A program made the translations under genes and the position numbers. From JAGOLU01 sp037138475 (GTDB lineage Bacteria; Patescibacteriota; Microgenomatia; UBA1406; GWC2-37-13), in contig JBAXII010000016.1 in NCBI GenBank assembly GCA_037138475.1, positions 1 to 31,415 of the forward strand: a stretch of 31,415 bases of DNA, given 5' to 3'. Positions 1 to 7,885 of the stretch are shown here, in pieces. Every line of letters starts with the position of its first letter. The first letter of the stretch is position 1. The notes beneath the pieces were generated by a model that was not told the DNA's origin, did not search any database, and saw nothing but the letters and a program-made list of their open reading frames with translations.

Positions 1-974
1 TTCGGGGATACGTTAGGCTTTATAGTGGTCACCGGAAGTGGGGAGATGGCAATCGATGGCTTGGGTAGCGTTGATGGTGTTGGACACACCGTTTTCTGGA
101 CACAAACTGGCATACCCTGATCAGGAATAAAACCACCGCCCCAGATAGGGTCAGCCTTGATTCCTAAGTTGCGCTCAAGTGGGTTCTGGAAATTGCACTC
201 ATCAATCACAAAGCATCCGTCTTTGGGTGGTGTTGGCTTCGCTGCCTTGGTTGGCTCAATACATTGGACTGAGGTATAACAGGAGTTTCCTGAAGTTACG
301 CGGGACTTCGCTGCCTCCATGGTGATTGCTTTCACACCCCAATCTCCTTGATCATATACTCCTGGTTTACATGCCTCCACATATTTACAACCAGCTGGGA
401 GTGTTGGCACTGGGGCTCCTGTGGCTTTACAGATGAGCTTTGCAGGACAAGGAACCTGTGGTGCACCGATTGGTCCACCCTGTACACAATTCATTTGCTC
501 ATAGTAACAATCTGGGGGGGCGGTGGGGGTGGGGGTCACTGATTTCTGTGGACACGGCTGAGTGTTGGCTCAGCTTGATACTTGCGTTGCAGTAGTAGTT
601 TGTGAAACAAGCGACTCAATACATGGTATGACTTGGGGAGGATCGCTGATAACGATAGGAGTAGGGACACCGATGAGGGCACCATCGTCTATGATCACTC
701 CTCCTGCATCGCCGATGAGGCGGGAATCATTGATTATGATAGGAGTAGGGACACCGATGAGGGCACCATCGTCAATCACCACCCTTTTTGCATCACCAAT
801 CAGATTTGCATCATCTACGATGGTAGCTGACCCACTCGCGGTAGCAGATACATTTCTCAAATCATTCGCCATGGGGACTTTGACTTTGGCGCGCATGGTG
901 GTGGGGACGAGGGGTGAGACGAAGGCGACTACTGTAGCAACATATGCAAAAAAAAGATTTCGTAGTATATCCAT
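1..974 (-). pseudogene. Exported Cys-rich repeat protein with in-frame TGA, partial at left edge
   Basis: The reading frame starts at 974 with a hydrophobic N-terminus (MDILRNLFFAYVATVVAF) that looks like a signal peptide. Residues about 50-110 form 14-residue repeats of the form D-x-x-L-I-G. Codon 135 (570-572) is TGA, yet the same frame then stays open for 190 codons to the window edge. That part has Pro/Thr linkers and six Cys pairs spaced by five or six residues (for example CPAKLIC, CKYVEAC, CFVIDEC). Such regular content shows the downstream part was coding and belongs to the same gene. The TGA is probably a nonsense mutation or a sequencing error, since TGA is a normal stop elsewhere in the window. 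A run of seven G (514-520 on the plus strand) is a possible slippage site. The family is not recognised; I infer a surface protein. Confidence 0.6.
654..773 (-). repeat. 84-bp-period direct repeat inside the Cys-rich protein gene
   Basis: A 36-bp stretch at 654-689 recurs exactly at 738-773. It encodes two copies of I-D-D-G-A-L-I-G-V-P-T-P-I. Together with intervening diverged units (D-A-N-L-I-G-D-A and D-S-R-L-I-G-D-A) it gives four roughly 14-residue repeats, which suggests a short beta-solenoid or stalk. Confidence 0.75.
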
Positions 975-1341
975 AGGGGTATGAAAGGATTATAAAAGGG
1001 TGCCTTTCAATCAGCATACTGTCTAGAACTATCCATGTCAAATCAATTAGAATTCATAATTTTCCCAGTAGTACTATCGAGACTGCCATTTTGATTTTTA
1101 CCTGGTCATTCAGATCCGCCCCAGGCGGACGGGTCCGCCGATTCGGCGGAGAAGAATCTCACATGCCAGGGATCTTCCTGCCCGCCTTGCGCTCGCAAGA
1201 GCGAGGCAGGCGCGGTCGACTCCGCTTACGCTGCGCTCAAGATGACACGCATTGAAGCTAAGGGCGAGATGACAGATAGATCGTTCAAATAAGAAAATTA
1301 TGCCTCGTTTTTATTTTAATTTTTACCTTTTGCATTTTGAA
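975..1341. repeat. Intergenic region with degenerate GTCAT-type repeat element
   Basis: No gene is seen in these 367 bases. Positions about 1105-1245 contain an element starting GTCATTC and ending AAGATGACA, with internal GC-rich hairpins (tccgccgattcggcgga and cttgcgctcgcaag). Most of its right half is nearly identical to the element at 2919-3124. A diverged form of that element's outer flank may lie at 1060-1104. The remainder is A+T-rich and shows nothing I can name. Confidence 0.6.
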
Positions 1342-2862
1342 TTAGTTCCTTCCCATGATCGTCCCCAGGACACTTCGCATAATCTGCGAGGTGACGTTGC
1401 GCACGACGGTATTGGTCGCGGTGCGCGCGACCGAGCCCATATTTTTACCCAGCAGTGAGCCGAGCATGTCAGCGAGTGATCCTTGTTCAGCTGGTGCAGA
1501 GTCACCTCCCGCAGCTGCTGCAAACTTTTTGGTCAGGATCTCATGCGCACTCTCAGAATCGATAGTCTTTTCATACTTTGCCACGAGTGTGGAGCTTGAG
1601 AGGGAGCTCTGGAGCTCACTATCGGTGATCGTGCCCATGCGCGAGGTGGGTGGCGCCATGAGCGTGTGCACGAGTGGCGTCGGTGTACCTCGCACATCGA
1701 GTGCCGTCACGAGTGCCTCACCGATCCCTAAGCGGGTGATCAGATCCTCAGTCTGATAAAAGGCAGTGTCTGGGTAGTTTTGGGAAACGAGCTTGATGGC
1801 TTTGCGATCAATAGCCGTAAACGCACGGAGAGCAAACTGGATCTTTAAACCGAGTTGTGACAAAATCACTGGCGGGATATCGGTGGGTAGTTGTGTGCAA
1901 AAGATGATGCCTACGCCTTTGCTACGGATGAGCTTGATGACAGTCTCTAGCTCACGTAATAATGTTTTGGTAGCAGTACGAAACACGAGATGTGCCTCAT
2001 CGATCATGATGACGAGCTTTGGCTGGGGGAGATCCCCTACCTCTGGGAACTTTTGAAATATCTCAGCGACGAGTGAGAGGACAAAGGTCGAAAACATACC
2101 CGGACGATTTTGGATATCGGTCAGTCTGAGTATATTGATGTATCCCTTGCCACTGGCATCGGTGCGGAGGAGATCGCGCACCTCAAATGATGGCTCACTG
2201 AAAAAGCGCTCAGCTCCCTGTCCCTGCAGCTCGAGCATCTTGCGCAGGATGATGCCGATGCTGGCTGTACTCACTGCCCCATATCCATCAGCGAGGAGTT
2301 GCTTGCCTTCGTTTGAGAGAAAAATCAAGAGCTTTTGCATATCTTTGATATCACAAAGAGGCAGCTTGTGATCGTCAGCGAACTTGAACACGAGTGAGAT
2401 GATGCTCTCTTGGGTCTCGTTCAGCTCGAGCATCTTAGCCAGTAGGATCGGCCCAAACTCAGAGATGGTCGCGCGCATACGGACTCCCGGCTCCTCAGAT
2501 ATCGTCATAAACTCCACAGGTGATGCGCTCGGCTGCCACTGCATGCCGATAGACTTTGCGCGTGCGGCGATCCGCTCATCCTCCACTCCAGGTTGCGATA
2601 TGCCTGATATGTCACCCTTCATATCCATGATAAGGACTGGCACCCCTTTGGCTGACAGTGACTCAGCGATATGCTGAAGTGTTTTGGTCTTGCCGGTACC
2701 GGTGGCACCCGCGACCAAACCATGGCGATTCAGGGTACGCAGAGGTATCGCGATGGGGAGCTCTGGATGCACCCTGCCCTCGTGCGATGCGGCGCCGAGG
2801 AGGAGTGATGAGTCAGATGCGGGATAGCCTGCGGTTATGGAATCGGTAAATGAGGATGGCAT
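1342..2862 (-). CDS. HerA-like AAA ATPase, DUF853 family
   Basis: A 507-residue protein of the DUF853/YjgR group of HerA/FtsK-type ATPases. These are predicted ring-forming motors; their cellular role is poorly defined. The Walker A motif is GATGTGKT near residue 50, followed by a KGDISG strand typical of the family. The Walker B motif is LVIMIDEAH near residue 290, and a polar CTQLPTDIP motif follows. The start at 2862 (MPSSFTDS) is preferred over the longer frame to 3030, because the extension would run through an intergenic repeat. The C-terminus after about residue 465 is a Gly/Ser/Val/Arg-rich tail resembling that of the small protein at 3694-3897. The three minus-strand genes 3897 to 1342 may be co-transcribed, although a repeat element sits between the second and third. 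Confidence 0.85.
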   Translation of the reverse strand: MPSSFTDSITAGYPASDSSLLLGAASHEGRVHPELPIAIPLRTLNRHGLVAGATGTGKTKTLQHIAESLSAKGVPVLIMDMKGDISGISQPGVEDERIAARAKSIGMQWQPSASPVEFMTISEEPGVRMRATISEFGPILLAKMLELNETQESIISLVFKFADDHKLPLCDIKDMQKLLIFLSNEGKQLLADGYGAVSTASIGIILRKMLELQGQGAERFFSEPSFEVRDLLRTDASGKGYINILRLTDIQNRPGMFSTFVLSLVAEIFQKFPEVGDLPQPKLVIMIDEAHLVFRTATKTLLRELETVIKLIRSKGVGIIFCTQLPTDIPPVILSQLGLKIQFALRAFTAIDRKAIKLVSQNYPDTAFYQTEDLITRLGIGEALVTALDVRGTPTPLVHTLMAPPTSRMGTITDSELQSSLSSSTLVAKYEKTIDSESAHEILTKKFAAAAGGDSAPAEQGSLADMLGSLLGKNMGSVARTATNTVVRNVTSQIMRSVLGTIMGRN

Positions 2863-2918
2863 AGTGTAATGAGTAATTAATAATGAAGAATGAGTGATTG
2901 ATATATATTTGTCATTGC

Positions 2919-3124
2919 TGTAATAGTCAACTAATTCGATGACGATTCCTGCACGGTCATTCTGATCCCGCCCCTGGCGGGAGAAGAATCTCATATATAA
3001 GGGATCTTCCTGCCCGCCTTGCGCTCGCAAGAGCGAGGCAGGCGCGGTCGACTCCGCTTCGCTTCGCTCAAGATGACATGCATGGTGAACACTCTTGCTG
3101 TCACCGATATGATTGACTATTACA
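2919..3124. mobile_element. MITE-like element with ~25-bp terminal inverted repeats
   Basis: The left end TGTAATAGTCAACTAATTCG and the complement of the right end TGTAATAGTCAATCATATCG form an imperfect inverted repeat that continues as GrTGAc. Inside lies a second layer, GTCATTC to AAGATGAC, containing GC-rich hairpins. The same outer ends flank the 162-bp copy at 30168-30329. No coding capacity is seen, so this is a non-autonomous repeat. No clear target-site duplication is visible. Confidence 0.65.
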
Positions 3125-3141
3125 TTATGTACTATGTGAAA

Positions 3142-3684
3142 TTATCTCGTCCTCGCCTGTATGTCCCACACTGCGATCTGACCAGCTTTGATATCAATAC
3201 GTACGGGGACACCTGCAAGGACTTCACCACTATCTCCTCTTGCATTCATGAAATAGCTACCAGGGAGGAGACGCTGAGTAAACGCACCATCACTCCCCAC
3301 GGCGACTTGTTTGATATCTTTTTTGAGTCCCGTCAAAAAATACTCATTCCCTTTCTGGTATATCTCGCACTCCTTCACCAAACAAAAGGTTACTACACGA
3401 CCTTCAACGTTTGCGCCTTCCATTCGCCCGGAGACTTCGCCGTGAACCAACGGCTTTGGCATCTTCGTATACGCCGCTTCGGCTGGAGGAATGTTCGAAT
3501 AGTCCACATGCACTTCGCGGTTCAGGTACCAACTCCGTATCAGCCACACAAACAGGATCAGCGCTGCGATGATCACCAGACCAACGAGCTTGAGTGGTAC
3601 AGCAGGAGGCATAACGGGAGCCAGAGTCGAGTCCTGACTTGGTGCTGGTTTGGTTTTGCGGATGGCTTGATCAATATCGTCCAT
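3142..3684 (-). CDS. Single-pass membrane protein, unknown function
   Basis: A 180-residue protein. It has a short cytoplasmic N-terminus beginning MDDIDQAIRK, a Pro-rich stretch, and one strong transmembrane segment near residues 32-50 (LVGLVIIAALILFVWLI). An extracytoplasmic domain of about 125 residues follows, with beta-rich, carboxypeptidase-regulatory-like character (a G-x-V-x-G-R strand, then LLPGSYFMNARGDSG). The MDD-x-D-x-A-I start recurs in the neighbour at 3694-3897, only 9 bp upstream in the same direction, so the two are probably co-expressed. I do not recognise a named family. A role with the HerA-like ATPase at the cell surface is inference from position. Confidence 0.75.
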   Translation of the reverse strand: MDDIDQAIRKTKPAPSQDSTLAPVMPPAVPLKLVGLVIIAALILFVWLIRSWYLNREVHVDYSNIPPAEAAYTKMPKPLVHGEVSGRMEGANVEGRVVTFCLVKECEIYQKGNEYFLTGLKKDIKQVAVGSDGAFTQRLLPGSYFMNARGDSGEVLAGVPVRIDIKAGQIAVWDIQARTR

Positions 3685-3693
3685 AAGCGTGTA

Positions 3694-3897
3694 TTAATAG
3701 GAGCTTCGACTGGAACTTTTTTTGCTCCCACCCATCAGGGACTTCATCACCGCACGAGTGATGATGCCCACTACATTGCGCACGATAGAGGTGGTGACAC
3801 TTTTGCCAAGCGATCCCATCATAGACTTTTCAGCCCGTGCTGATGCTTTGGGCGTATGTGAATCGGACTGTTTGATAGCGTGGTCGAGATCATCCAT
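3694..3897 (-). CDS. 67-aa protein sharing the C-terminal tail of the HerA-like ATPase
   Basis: The N-terminus MDDLDHAIKQ matches the start of the following gene (MDDIDQAIRK). The C-terminal half (GSLGKSVTTSIVRNVVGII) resembles the tail of the HerA-like ATPase (GSVARTATNTVVRNVTSQI), including the V-R-N-V core, an I-x-x-R-x-V motif and a final MG. It ends in a Lys/Ser-rich tract. The protein is therefore built from two modules found separately in its two neighbours, which suggests a small adaptor or a competing subunit. No catalytic motif is visible. The ATG at 3897 is the only sensible start. Confidence 0.7.
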   Translation of the reverse strand: MDDLDHAIKQSDSHTPKASARAEKSMMGSLGKSVTTSIVRNVVGIITRAVMKSLMGGSKKSSSRSSY

Positions 3898-4031
3898 AGG
3901 GTAATGAATAATGAATAATTAAGAATGAATAATTGATAATTGAAAGTTGAGAACTAAGAACTGTTCTGCTTTTGGATTTAAATTTGTATTATTTGACACT
4001 GTAAATTCCAGATTGTAGATTTTCCCCTGTC

Positions 4032-4481
4032 TCACTCTCCTTTCATATAGTCTTTGAGCATTTTGCGTTGTTCGAGTCTGACATCTCGCGCCTTCACGAG
4101 CTTTTTCTTTTCGATATCTTTGCGTCCGCGAACCAGTGCAATCTCTAATTTTAGCAGTTGACCCTTCGTATAGCATGACTTGGGAGCTATGGTCAGGTTG
4201 CCTTTGTGCATCTTCATCTCGAGCTTGAGTATCTGGTGTTTGTGGAGGAGGAGTTTGCGACTGCGTGTCGGATCATAGCCAAGGGGGAATGAGAACTGGT
4301 AGTTGGGGATATTTGCGTTGATGAGGTATACGCCATCATTGAGGATCTTCACGTACGCAGTCTCGAGCTTCAGCTGGTGAGCTTTGATCTGCTTCACCTC
4401 CCCGCCAAGCAGGGAGATGCCTGCTTCAAAGGACTCAATCTCCTCGTAGTCGCGAAAGAAGTGCTTATTTATGATTTTCAT
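4032..4481 (-). CDS. smpB: SsrA-binding protein SmpB
   Basis: SmpB binds tmRNA and is needed for trans-translation, the rescue of stalled ribosomes. The 149-residue length fits the family. Visible family signatures are the N-terminal FFRDYEEIESFEAGISLLGGEV region, the YDPTRSRKLLLHK motif near residue 70, and the late KLEIALVRGRKDIEKKK block leading into a basic tail with R-D-V-R. It ends in TGA, which supports TGA as a true stop here. The gene stands alone between intergenic repeats. No tmRNA gene was found in the window. Confidence 0.93.
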   Translation of the reverse strand: MKIINKHFFRDYEEIESFEAGISLLGGEVKQIKAHQLKLETAYVKILNDGVYLINANIPNYQFSFPLGYDPTRSRKLLLHKHQILKLEMKMHKGNLTIAPKSCYTKGQLLKLEIALVRGRKDIEKKKLVKARDVRLEQRKMLKDYMKGE

Positions 4482-4802
4482 AGTGGTAATCTGGGAAAAT
4501 ACAAGTCAATGTCATCCCGATAAAAATCGGGATCCATGTATATTGTGTGTGGATACCGGCTTTCGCCGGTATGACAGTCAGTCTGGAAATCAACGTTGCT
4601 GTATTGAATATCTATATTCTACCTCAAATCTGCCCCCACGGACTCGCGTATGGGCACTAAAAACTATGTGTCAAATTCATTCATGTGTCATGCCAAACTC
4701 GCCTGCCCGCCGAAGAGGAGGGTTTCAGCATCTTTTATATAAAGATCCCGAAATAAATTCGGGATGACAAATTTTGCTTACACACACTATACTACTGGTT
4801 CT
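4482..4802. repeat. Intergenic region with two GTCAT...ATGAC elements
   Basis: This 321-bp gap between divergent smpB and the MFS gene holds two short elements with GTCAT/ATGAC ends. The first, 4511-4575, has internal hairpins CCCGATaaaaATCGGG and ACCGGCtttcGCCGGT. The second, 4687-4768, ends in ATCCCGAAataaaTTCGGGAT. The outer termini and the hairpin arms are similar in type but not in sequence to those at 7709-7800 and around 28131-28318. No gene is apparent, but promoters for both neighbours should lie here. Confidence 0.6.
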
Positions 4803-6068
4803 ATGCGTAACAAGCCCCTCGTCGTCGTCTTTCTCACTATTTTCCTCGATATGCTCGGGTTTGGGATCCTGATCCCCGTCATCCCTCAGCTTTTTTCAAA
4901 TCCTCACAGCAAGTACTTTCTCCTGAATGATTATGGGTTGACCCTCCGTCAAGGTGCGTACCTCGTCGGTCTGCTCACCGCCTCCTATCCGATCGCACAG
5001 TTTTTTGCGACGCCGATCCTCGGACAGCTCTCTGATAAATATGGGCGGCGTCCCATCCTCCTCATCTCTCTGGCTGGCACGTGTGTCTCCTATATCCTCT
5101 TTGCAGTAGGGCTCCATATCCACAGTCTCGCCCTCCTTTTCGTCTCGCGCATATTTGACGGACTCACGGGAGGCAATATCGCGGTAGCACAGGCTGTCAT
5201 CGCTGATGTGTCGACACGTGAAAACAGATCCAAAAACTTTGGCATCGTGGGATCTGCATTTGCGCTCGGGTTCATACTCGGACCCATGATCGGCGGACTC
5301 CTTTCGTCTTCGGACTTTAGTCGCTTTGCAGATGTTACAACTCCCTTTTATTTTGCGGCCCTATTGAGCTTCATAAATGTGATATCAGTCAAGTTCCAGT
5401 TGCCTGAGACTCATACACACATCAACACCTCCTTCCGCCTGACGCCAGGCGTAGCTGCACGCAATATCATGAAGGCGTTCACTATGAAGTCTGTCACTCC
5501 CCTTTTTATCACCGCACTCCTTTTCCAGGGTGGCTTTACCTTTTACACCTCCTTTGCAGGTGTCTATCTCACCCAATATTTTGGCTTCACAGAGAGTACG
5601 ATCGGATTCTTCTTTGCATACGTGGGCATGTGGATCATCATCACCCAGGGGTTTATCCTGCGCAAGCTCCCCACTACGATACCCGACCACAAGATAGTCA
5701 GAATCACGATCATCGTCGTCGGCGTTGCGCTGGCGATCTATCCGCTCGCCCATACTCGATGGATGCTGTACGTCCTCGTGCCATTTTATGCGGTGCCATT
5801 TAGTCTCACGACCCCAAAGCTTATGGGACTCATCAGCAGATCAGTAGGCCCTGAGCGCCAAGGGGAGATACTGGGCATCAGCTCATCTGTGCAGGCAGTC
5901 GCACAGGGGATACCACCTCTGATCGCAGGTGCACTCGCCGCGAACTTTGATCCGACCGCGAGCATCGTCACTGCTTCGATACTCATACTCTGTGCGGGGA
6001 CTTATTTTATCCTGGTCTATCGACCACATGCGGCTCCTGCAAACATCACAACCCCAAGCGCAGTTTGA
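4803..6068 (+). CDS. MFS transporter, TetA/DHA1-like
   Basis: A 421-residue integral membrane protein with about 12 hydrophobic segments. The N-terminus LDMLGFGILIPVIPQLF and the loop 2-3 motif A GQLSDKYGRRPIL are typical of the tetracycline-resistance/multidrug branch of the major facilitator superfamily (proton-coupled efflux). The sequence GSAFALGFILGPMIGG matches motif C of drug antiporters. I chose ATG 4803 because the upstream alternative at 4764 falls inside an intergenic repeat and adds a non-hydrophobic leader. The 3' end overlaps the convergent Nudix gene by 23 bp. The substrate cannot be told from sequence. Confidence 0.9.
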   Translation: MRNKPLVVVFLTIFLDMLGFGILIPVIPQLFSNPHSKYFLLNDYGLTLRQGAYLVGLLTASYPIAQFFATPILGQLSDKYGRRPILLISLAGTCVSYILFAVGLHIHSLALLFVSRIFDGLTGGNIAVAQAVIADVSTRENRSKNFGIVGSAFALGFILGPMIGGLLSSSDFSRFADVTTPFYFAALLSFINVISVKFQLPETHTHINTSFRLTPGVAARNIMKAFTMKSVTPLFITALLFQGGFTFYTSFAGVYLTQYFGFTESTIGFFFAYVGMWIIITQGFILRKLPTTIPDHKIVRITIIVVGVALAIYPLAHTRWMLYVLVPFYAVPFSLTTPKLMGLISRSVGPERQGEILGISSSVQAVAQGIPPLIAGALAANFDPTASIVTASILILCAGTYFILVYRPHAAPANITTPSAV

Positions 6069-6606
6069 AGTCCGCCATCCTCTGGGGATCGAGGCGACAT
6101 CGCAGAATAAATGTGGCAAGTATCTGATCTCGAAATGTGTCTCCGCACGCGATCTCTATAAAGTCATCAAATGACACGGCCTCGGTGCGAATGCGTTCCC
6201 CTGGGTCCAAATGAGTCTCTTGAGTTTTGACACAGTTTTTGGCTATAAAGTAATGAGTCATGGACTCAACACTTGAGTGAGGCGATACCTGCATAAAGGG
6301 CTCCCACTGAGTAGAGGTGTATCCCGTCTCTTCGGCGAGCTCTCTGCGCGCATTCTCCTCTGGCGTCTCGTCCCCGTCGAGCCCACCTCCGGGCAAGGTG
6401 ATAAATCCAAGGTGATTCGGTTGATCCTCGTAGTCAACGAGTATCTTTTTGTCTGTGGTCACTGCGATCACGTCGGTACTGTCGGGACGCCCAATTTTTT
6501 CAAAGGTGGCTGTCGAGCCATCAAACATCTGTTGCTCCCATTGCCATATAGCGAAACGACGTCCTTGGAATACCTTTTTTGCATGGGGAGGGAGGGGATT
6601 TTTCAT
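6046..6606 (-). CDS. Nudix hydrolase
   Basis: A 186-residue protein with a complete Nudix box near residues 74-96: GGLDGDE, seven residues, then RELAEETGY, supplying the metal-binding Glu residues. Nudix enzymes hydrolyse nucleoside diphosphates linked to another moiety. The layout (N-terminal beta strands, a box preceded by TLPGG, and the conserved E-E-T-G-Y) is most like ADP-ribose/ADP-sugar pyrophosphatases, but the substrate is uncertain. The gene converges on and overlaps the MFS gene by 23 bp. It lies 51 bp upstream, in the transcript sense, of no obvious partner. Confidence 0.88.
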   Translation of the reverse strand: MKNPLPPHAKKVFQGRRFAIWQWEQQMFDGSTATFEKIGRPDSTDVIAVTTDKKILVDYEDQPNHLGFITLPGGGLDGDETPEENARRELAEETGYTSTQWEPFMQVSPHSSVESMTHYFIAKNCVKTQETHLDPGERIRTEAVSFDDFIEIACGDTFRDQILATFILRCRLDPQRMADFKLRLGL

Positions 6607-6657
6607 ACTTTCCAGTGCCTTGCATTATCAATTCTCAATTATCCATTTTCAATTAGA

Positions 6658-7134
6658 CTATTCTGCCTTCTCCATCGTCACTTCAAACACAAGCGTGGAG
6701 TTTGCGGGGATCTTGTCACCCTGCGCGCGACTTCCATAGCCAAGCTCGGGTGGGATGGTGATCATGCGGGTACCGCCTACCTTCATGCCCTTCACTCCAT
6801 AGTCAAACCCGGGGATCATCTGTCCTGCGCCTACTACGAATTCGAGCGGCTCGCTATTGCGACTGTATGATGAGTCAAACTCAGTCCCGTTAGTCAATTT
6901 CCCTCGATATTGGACAGAAACCTTTTTCCCATCCACGACTTCGACACCGGTTCCAACCACTGTATCTTCTGTTTTTACTTTTGAATAGTCGGTCTTTGCA
7001 ACAGGAGCCTCGGGTGCGCTGACATTTTTCAGATCAGGCAGGGTCACTGCTGGCTTGCTACTGCGAGGCTGAGACAATACATAGACGATAGCACCAATCA
7101 CGAGCAGCGTTGCAATGAGGATGAGTTTATTCAT
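6658..7134 (-). CDS. FKBP-type peptidyl-prolyl isomerase, membrane-anchored
   Basis: The protein has 158 residues from ATG 7134. This start places the hydrophobic segment NKLILIATLLVIGAIVYVLS at the N-terminus as a signal anchor. A linker follows, then an FKBP domain from about residue 55 with the family signatures V-Q-Y-R-G-K-L, G-T-E-F-D-S-S, F-V-V-G-A-G-Q-M-I-P-G-F-D and I-P-P-E-L-G-Y-G. FKBPs catalyse cis-trans isomerisation of prolyl bonds. An extracytoplasmic location suggests folding of exported proteins, and this window encodes several Pro-rich ones. The longer start at 7167 adds only a polar leader. Confidence 0.9.
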   Translation of the reverse strand: MNKLILIATLLVIGAIVYVLSQPRSSKPAVTLPDLKNVSAPEAPVAKTDYSKVKTEDTVVGTGVEVVDGKKVSVQYRGKLTNGTEFDSSYSRNSEPLEFVVGAGQMIPGFDYGVKGMKVGGTRMITIPPELGYGSRAQGDKIPANSTLVFEVTMEKAE

Positions 7135-7226
7135 GGGTGAAAATAATGGGTAATGATTAGAGTGCACTATACCAAATATTCCCTCAAATTGACTCTGTGA
7201 GAGTCAGATGGTGTATCATGGGGGGT

Positions 7227-7523
7227 ATGAAGCTCAAACTGCACCACCTCCTCTTTGCATTTATAGTCTTTACCCTGTTTACCTCGGTGCTGCGCAATGC
7301 AACAGCCCTTCACAGAAATACAAAGTTCTTGGATCAACTCAAAAATGAATACGAATCAGAAAAGATAAAAAATGAGAAGCTTCAGCTCAAATATGCCAAA
7401 AGCTCAAATCCTTTTGAGATTGAGAAAATTGTGAGGAACAAACTGGGGCTGGTGCATCAAGGCGAGGAGCTGATCATCATCCCAACACCCAGTACAACAA
7501 TCGAGCCAATTCAGCCCCGCTGA
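7227..7523 (+). CDS. Septum formation initiator family protein (DivIC/FtsB-like)
   Basis: A 98-residue bitopic protein with the usual DivIC/FtsB layout. There is a short N-terminus, one transmembrane helix (LLFAFIVFTLFTSVL), a charged coiled coil (QLKNEYESEKIKNEKLQLKY) and a conserved C-terminal block with I-E-K-I-V-R-N-K-L-G-L-V. Family members act in the divisome. The ATG at 7227 is preceded by GGGGGT, a plausible ribosome-binding site; the earlier ATG at 7197 would add an unlikely leader. It ends in TGA shortly upstream of the tRNA-Met gene. Confidence 0.85.
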   Translation: MKLKLHHLLFAFIVFTLFTSVLRNATALHRNTKFLDQLKNEYESEKIKNEKLQLKYAKSSNPFEIEKIVRNKLGLVHQGEELIIIPTPSTTIEPIQPR

Positions 7524-7590
7524 CCGCCCACTCCGTGATATACTGTCCATCTGATCTTAAGTCTTAAGCTTTAAGTCTTAAGTCTTTCCA

Positions 7591-7660
7591 TGCGGGGTAG
7601 TGTACGGTCGCACAGGAGGCTCATAATCTCCTAGACTTGGTTCAATTCCAAGCTCCGCAA
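7591..7660 (+). tRNA. tRNA-Met (CAT anticodon)
   Basis: The cloverleaf can be folded by hand: acceptor TGCGGGG/CTCCGCA with one G-T pair, D arm GTGT/GCAC, anticodon stem GGAGG/TCTCC with loop CTCATAA (anticodon CAT), and T arm CTTGG/CCAAG with loop TTCAATT. CCA is not encoded. The anticodon stem lacks the three G-C pairs of initiator tRNA, so this is elongator Met, or Ile if the anticodon C is modified to lysidine. Confidence 0.85.
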
Positions 7661-7708
7661 CATCGTTTCAATTGAAAGTAGATATCCGATCTTTCTACGT
7701 ACTTGTTC

Positions 7709-7800
7709 GTCATCCCCTCGAACGAGTGGATCCAAAGCCATGTATTCTTGTGCATTGGATTCTCGCGTATTTATCCCGCCAAGCGGGACGCGAGAATGAC
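7709..7800. repeat. GTCAT...ATGAC intergenic repeat
   Basis: A 92-bp element with GTCAT at one end and ATGAC at the other, and the internal hairpin TCCCGCCaaGCGGGA. It lies between tRNA-Met and the glycosyltransferase gene and belongs to the same loose family as 4511-4575, 4687-4768 and 28131-28318. Confidence 0.6.
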
Positions 7801-7885
7801 AGCGTCAACGGGTCCCACTGAGAAAAGTTAAATATTTACGTCTGGATCCTTGTACGCATTTGACCTTTGCTGTACACTACACTCC

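Noticed and set aside
570..572. UGA recoded as glycine, as in Gracilibacteria and Absconditabacteria
   Set aside because: TGA ends smpB, the MFS, FtsB-like, GT2 and excisionase-like genes at the expected family lengths, so the standard code applies.
562..984. Long plus-strand frame opposite the first gene
   Set aside because: It mirrors the 84-bp repeats of the minus-strand gene, and the minus-strand frame has a signal peptide and Cys pattern.
3019..3843. Plus-strand frame of 274 codons
   Set aside because: It begins inside the MITE-like repeat and runs antisense to two minus-strand genes with coherent products.
6277..6870. Plus-strand frame opposite the Nudix and FKBP genes
   Set aside because: It is antisense to two clearly recognised families and its product has no coherent features.
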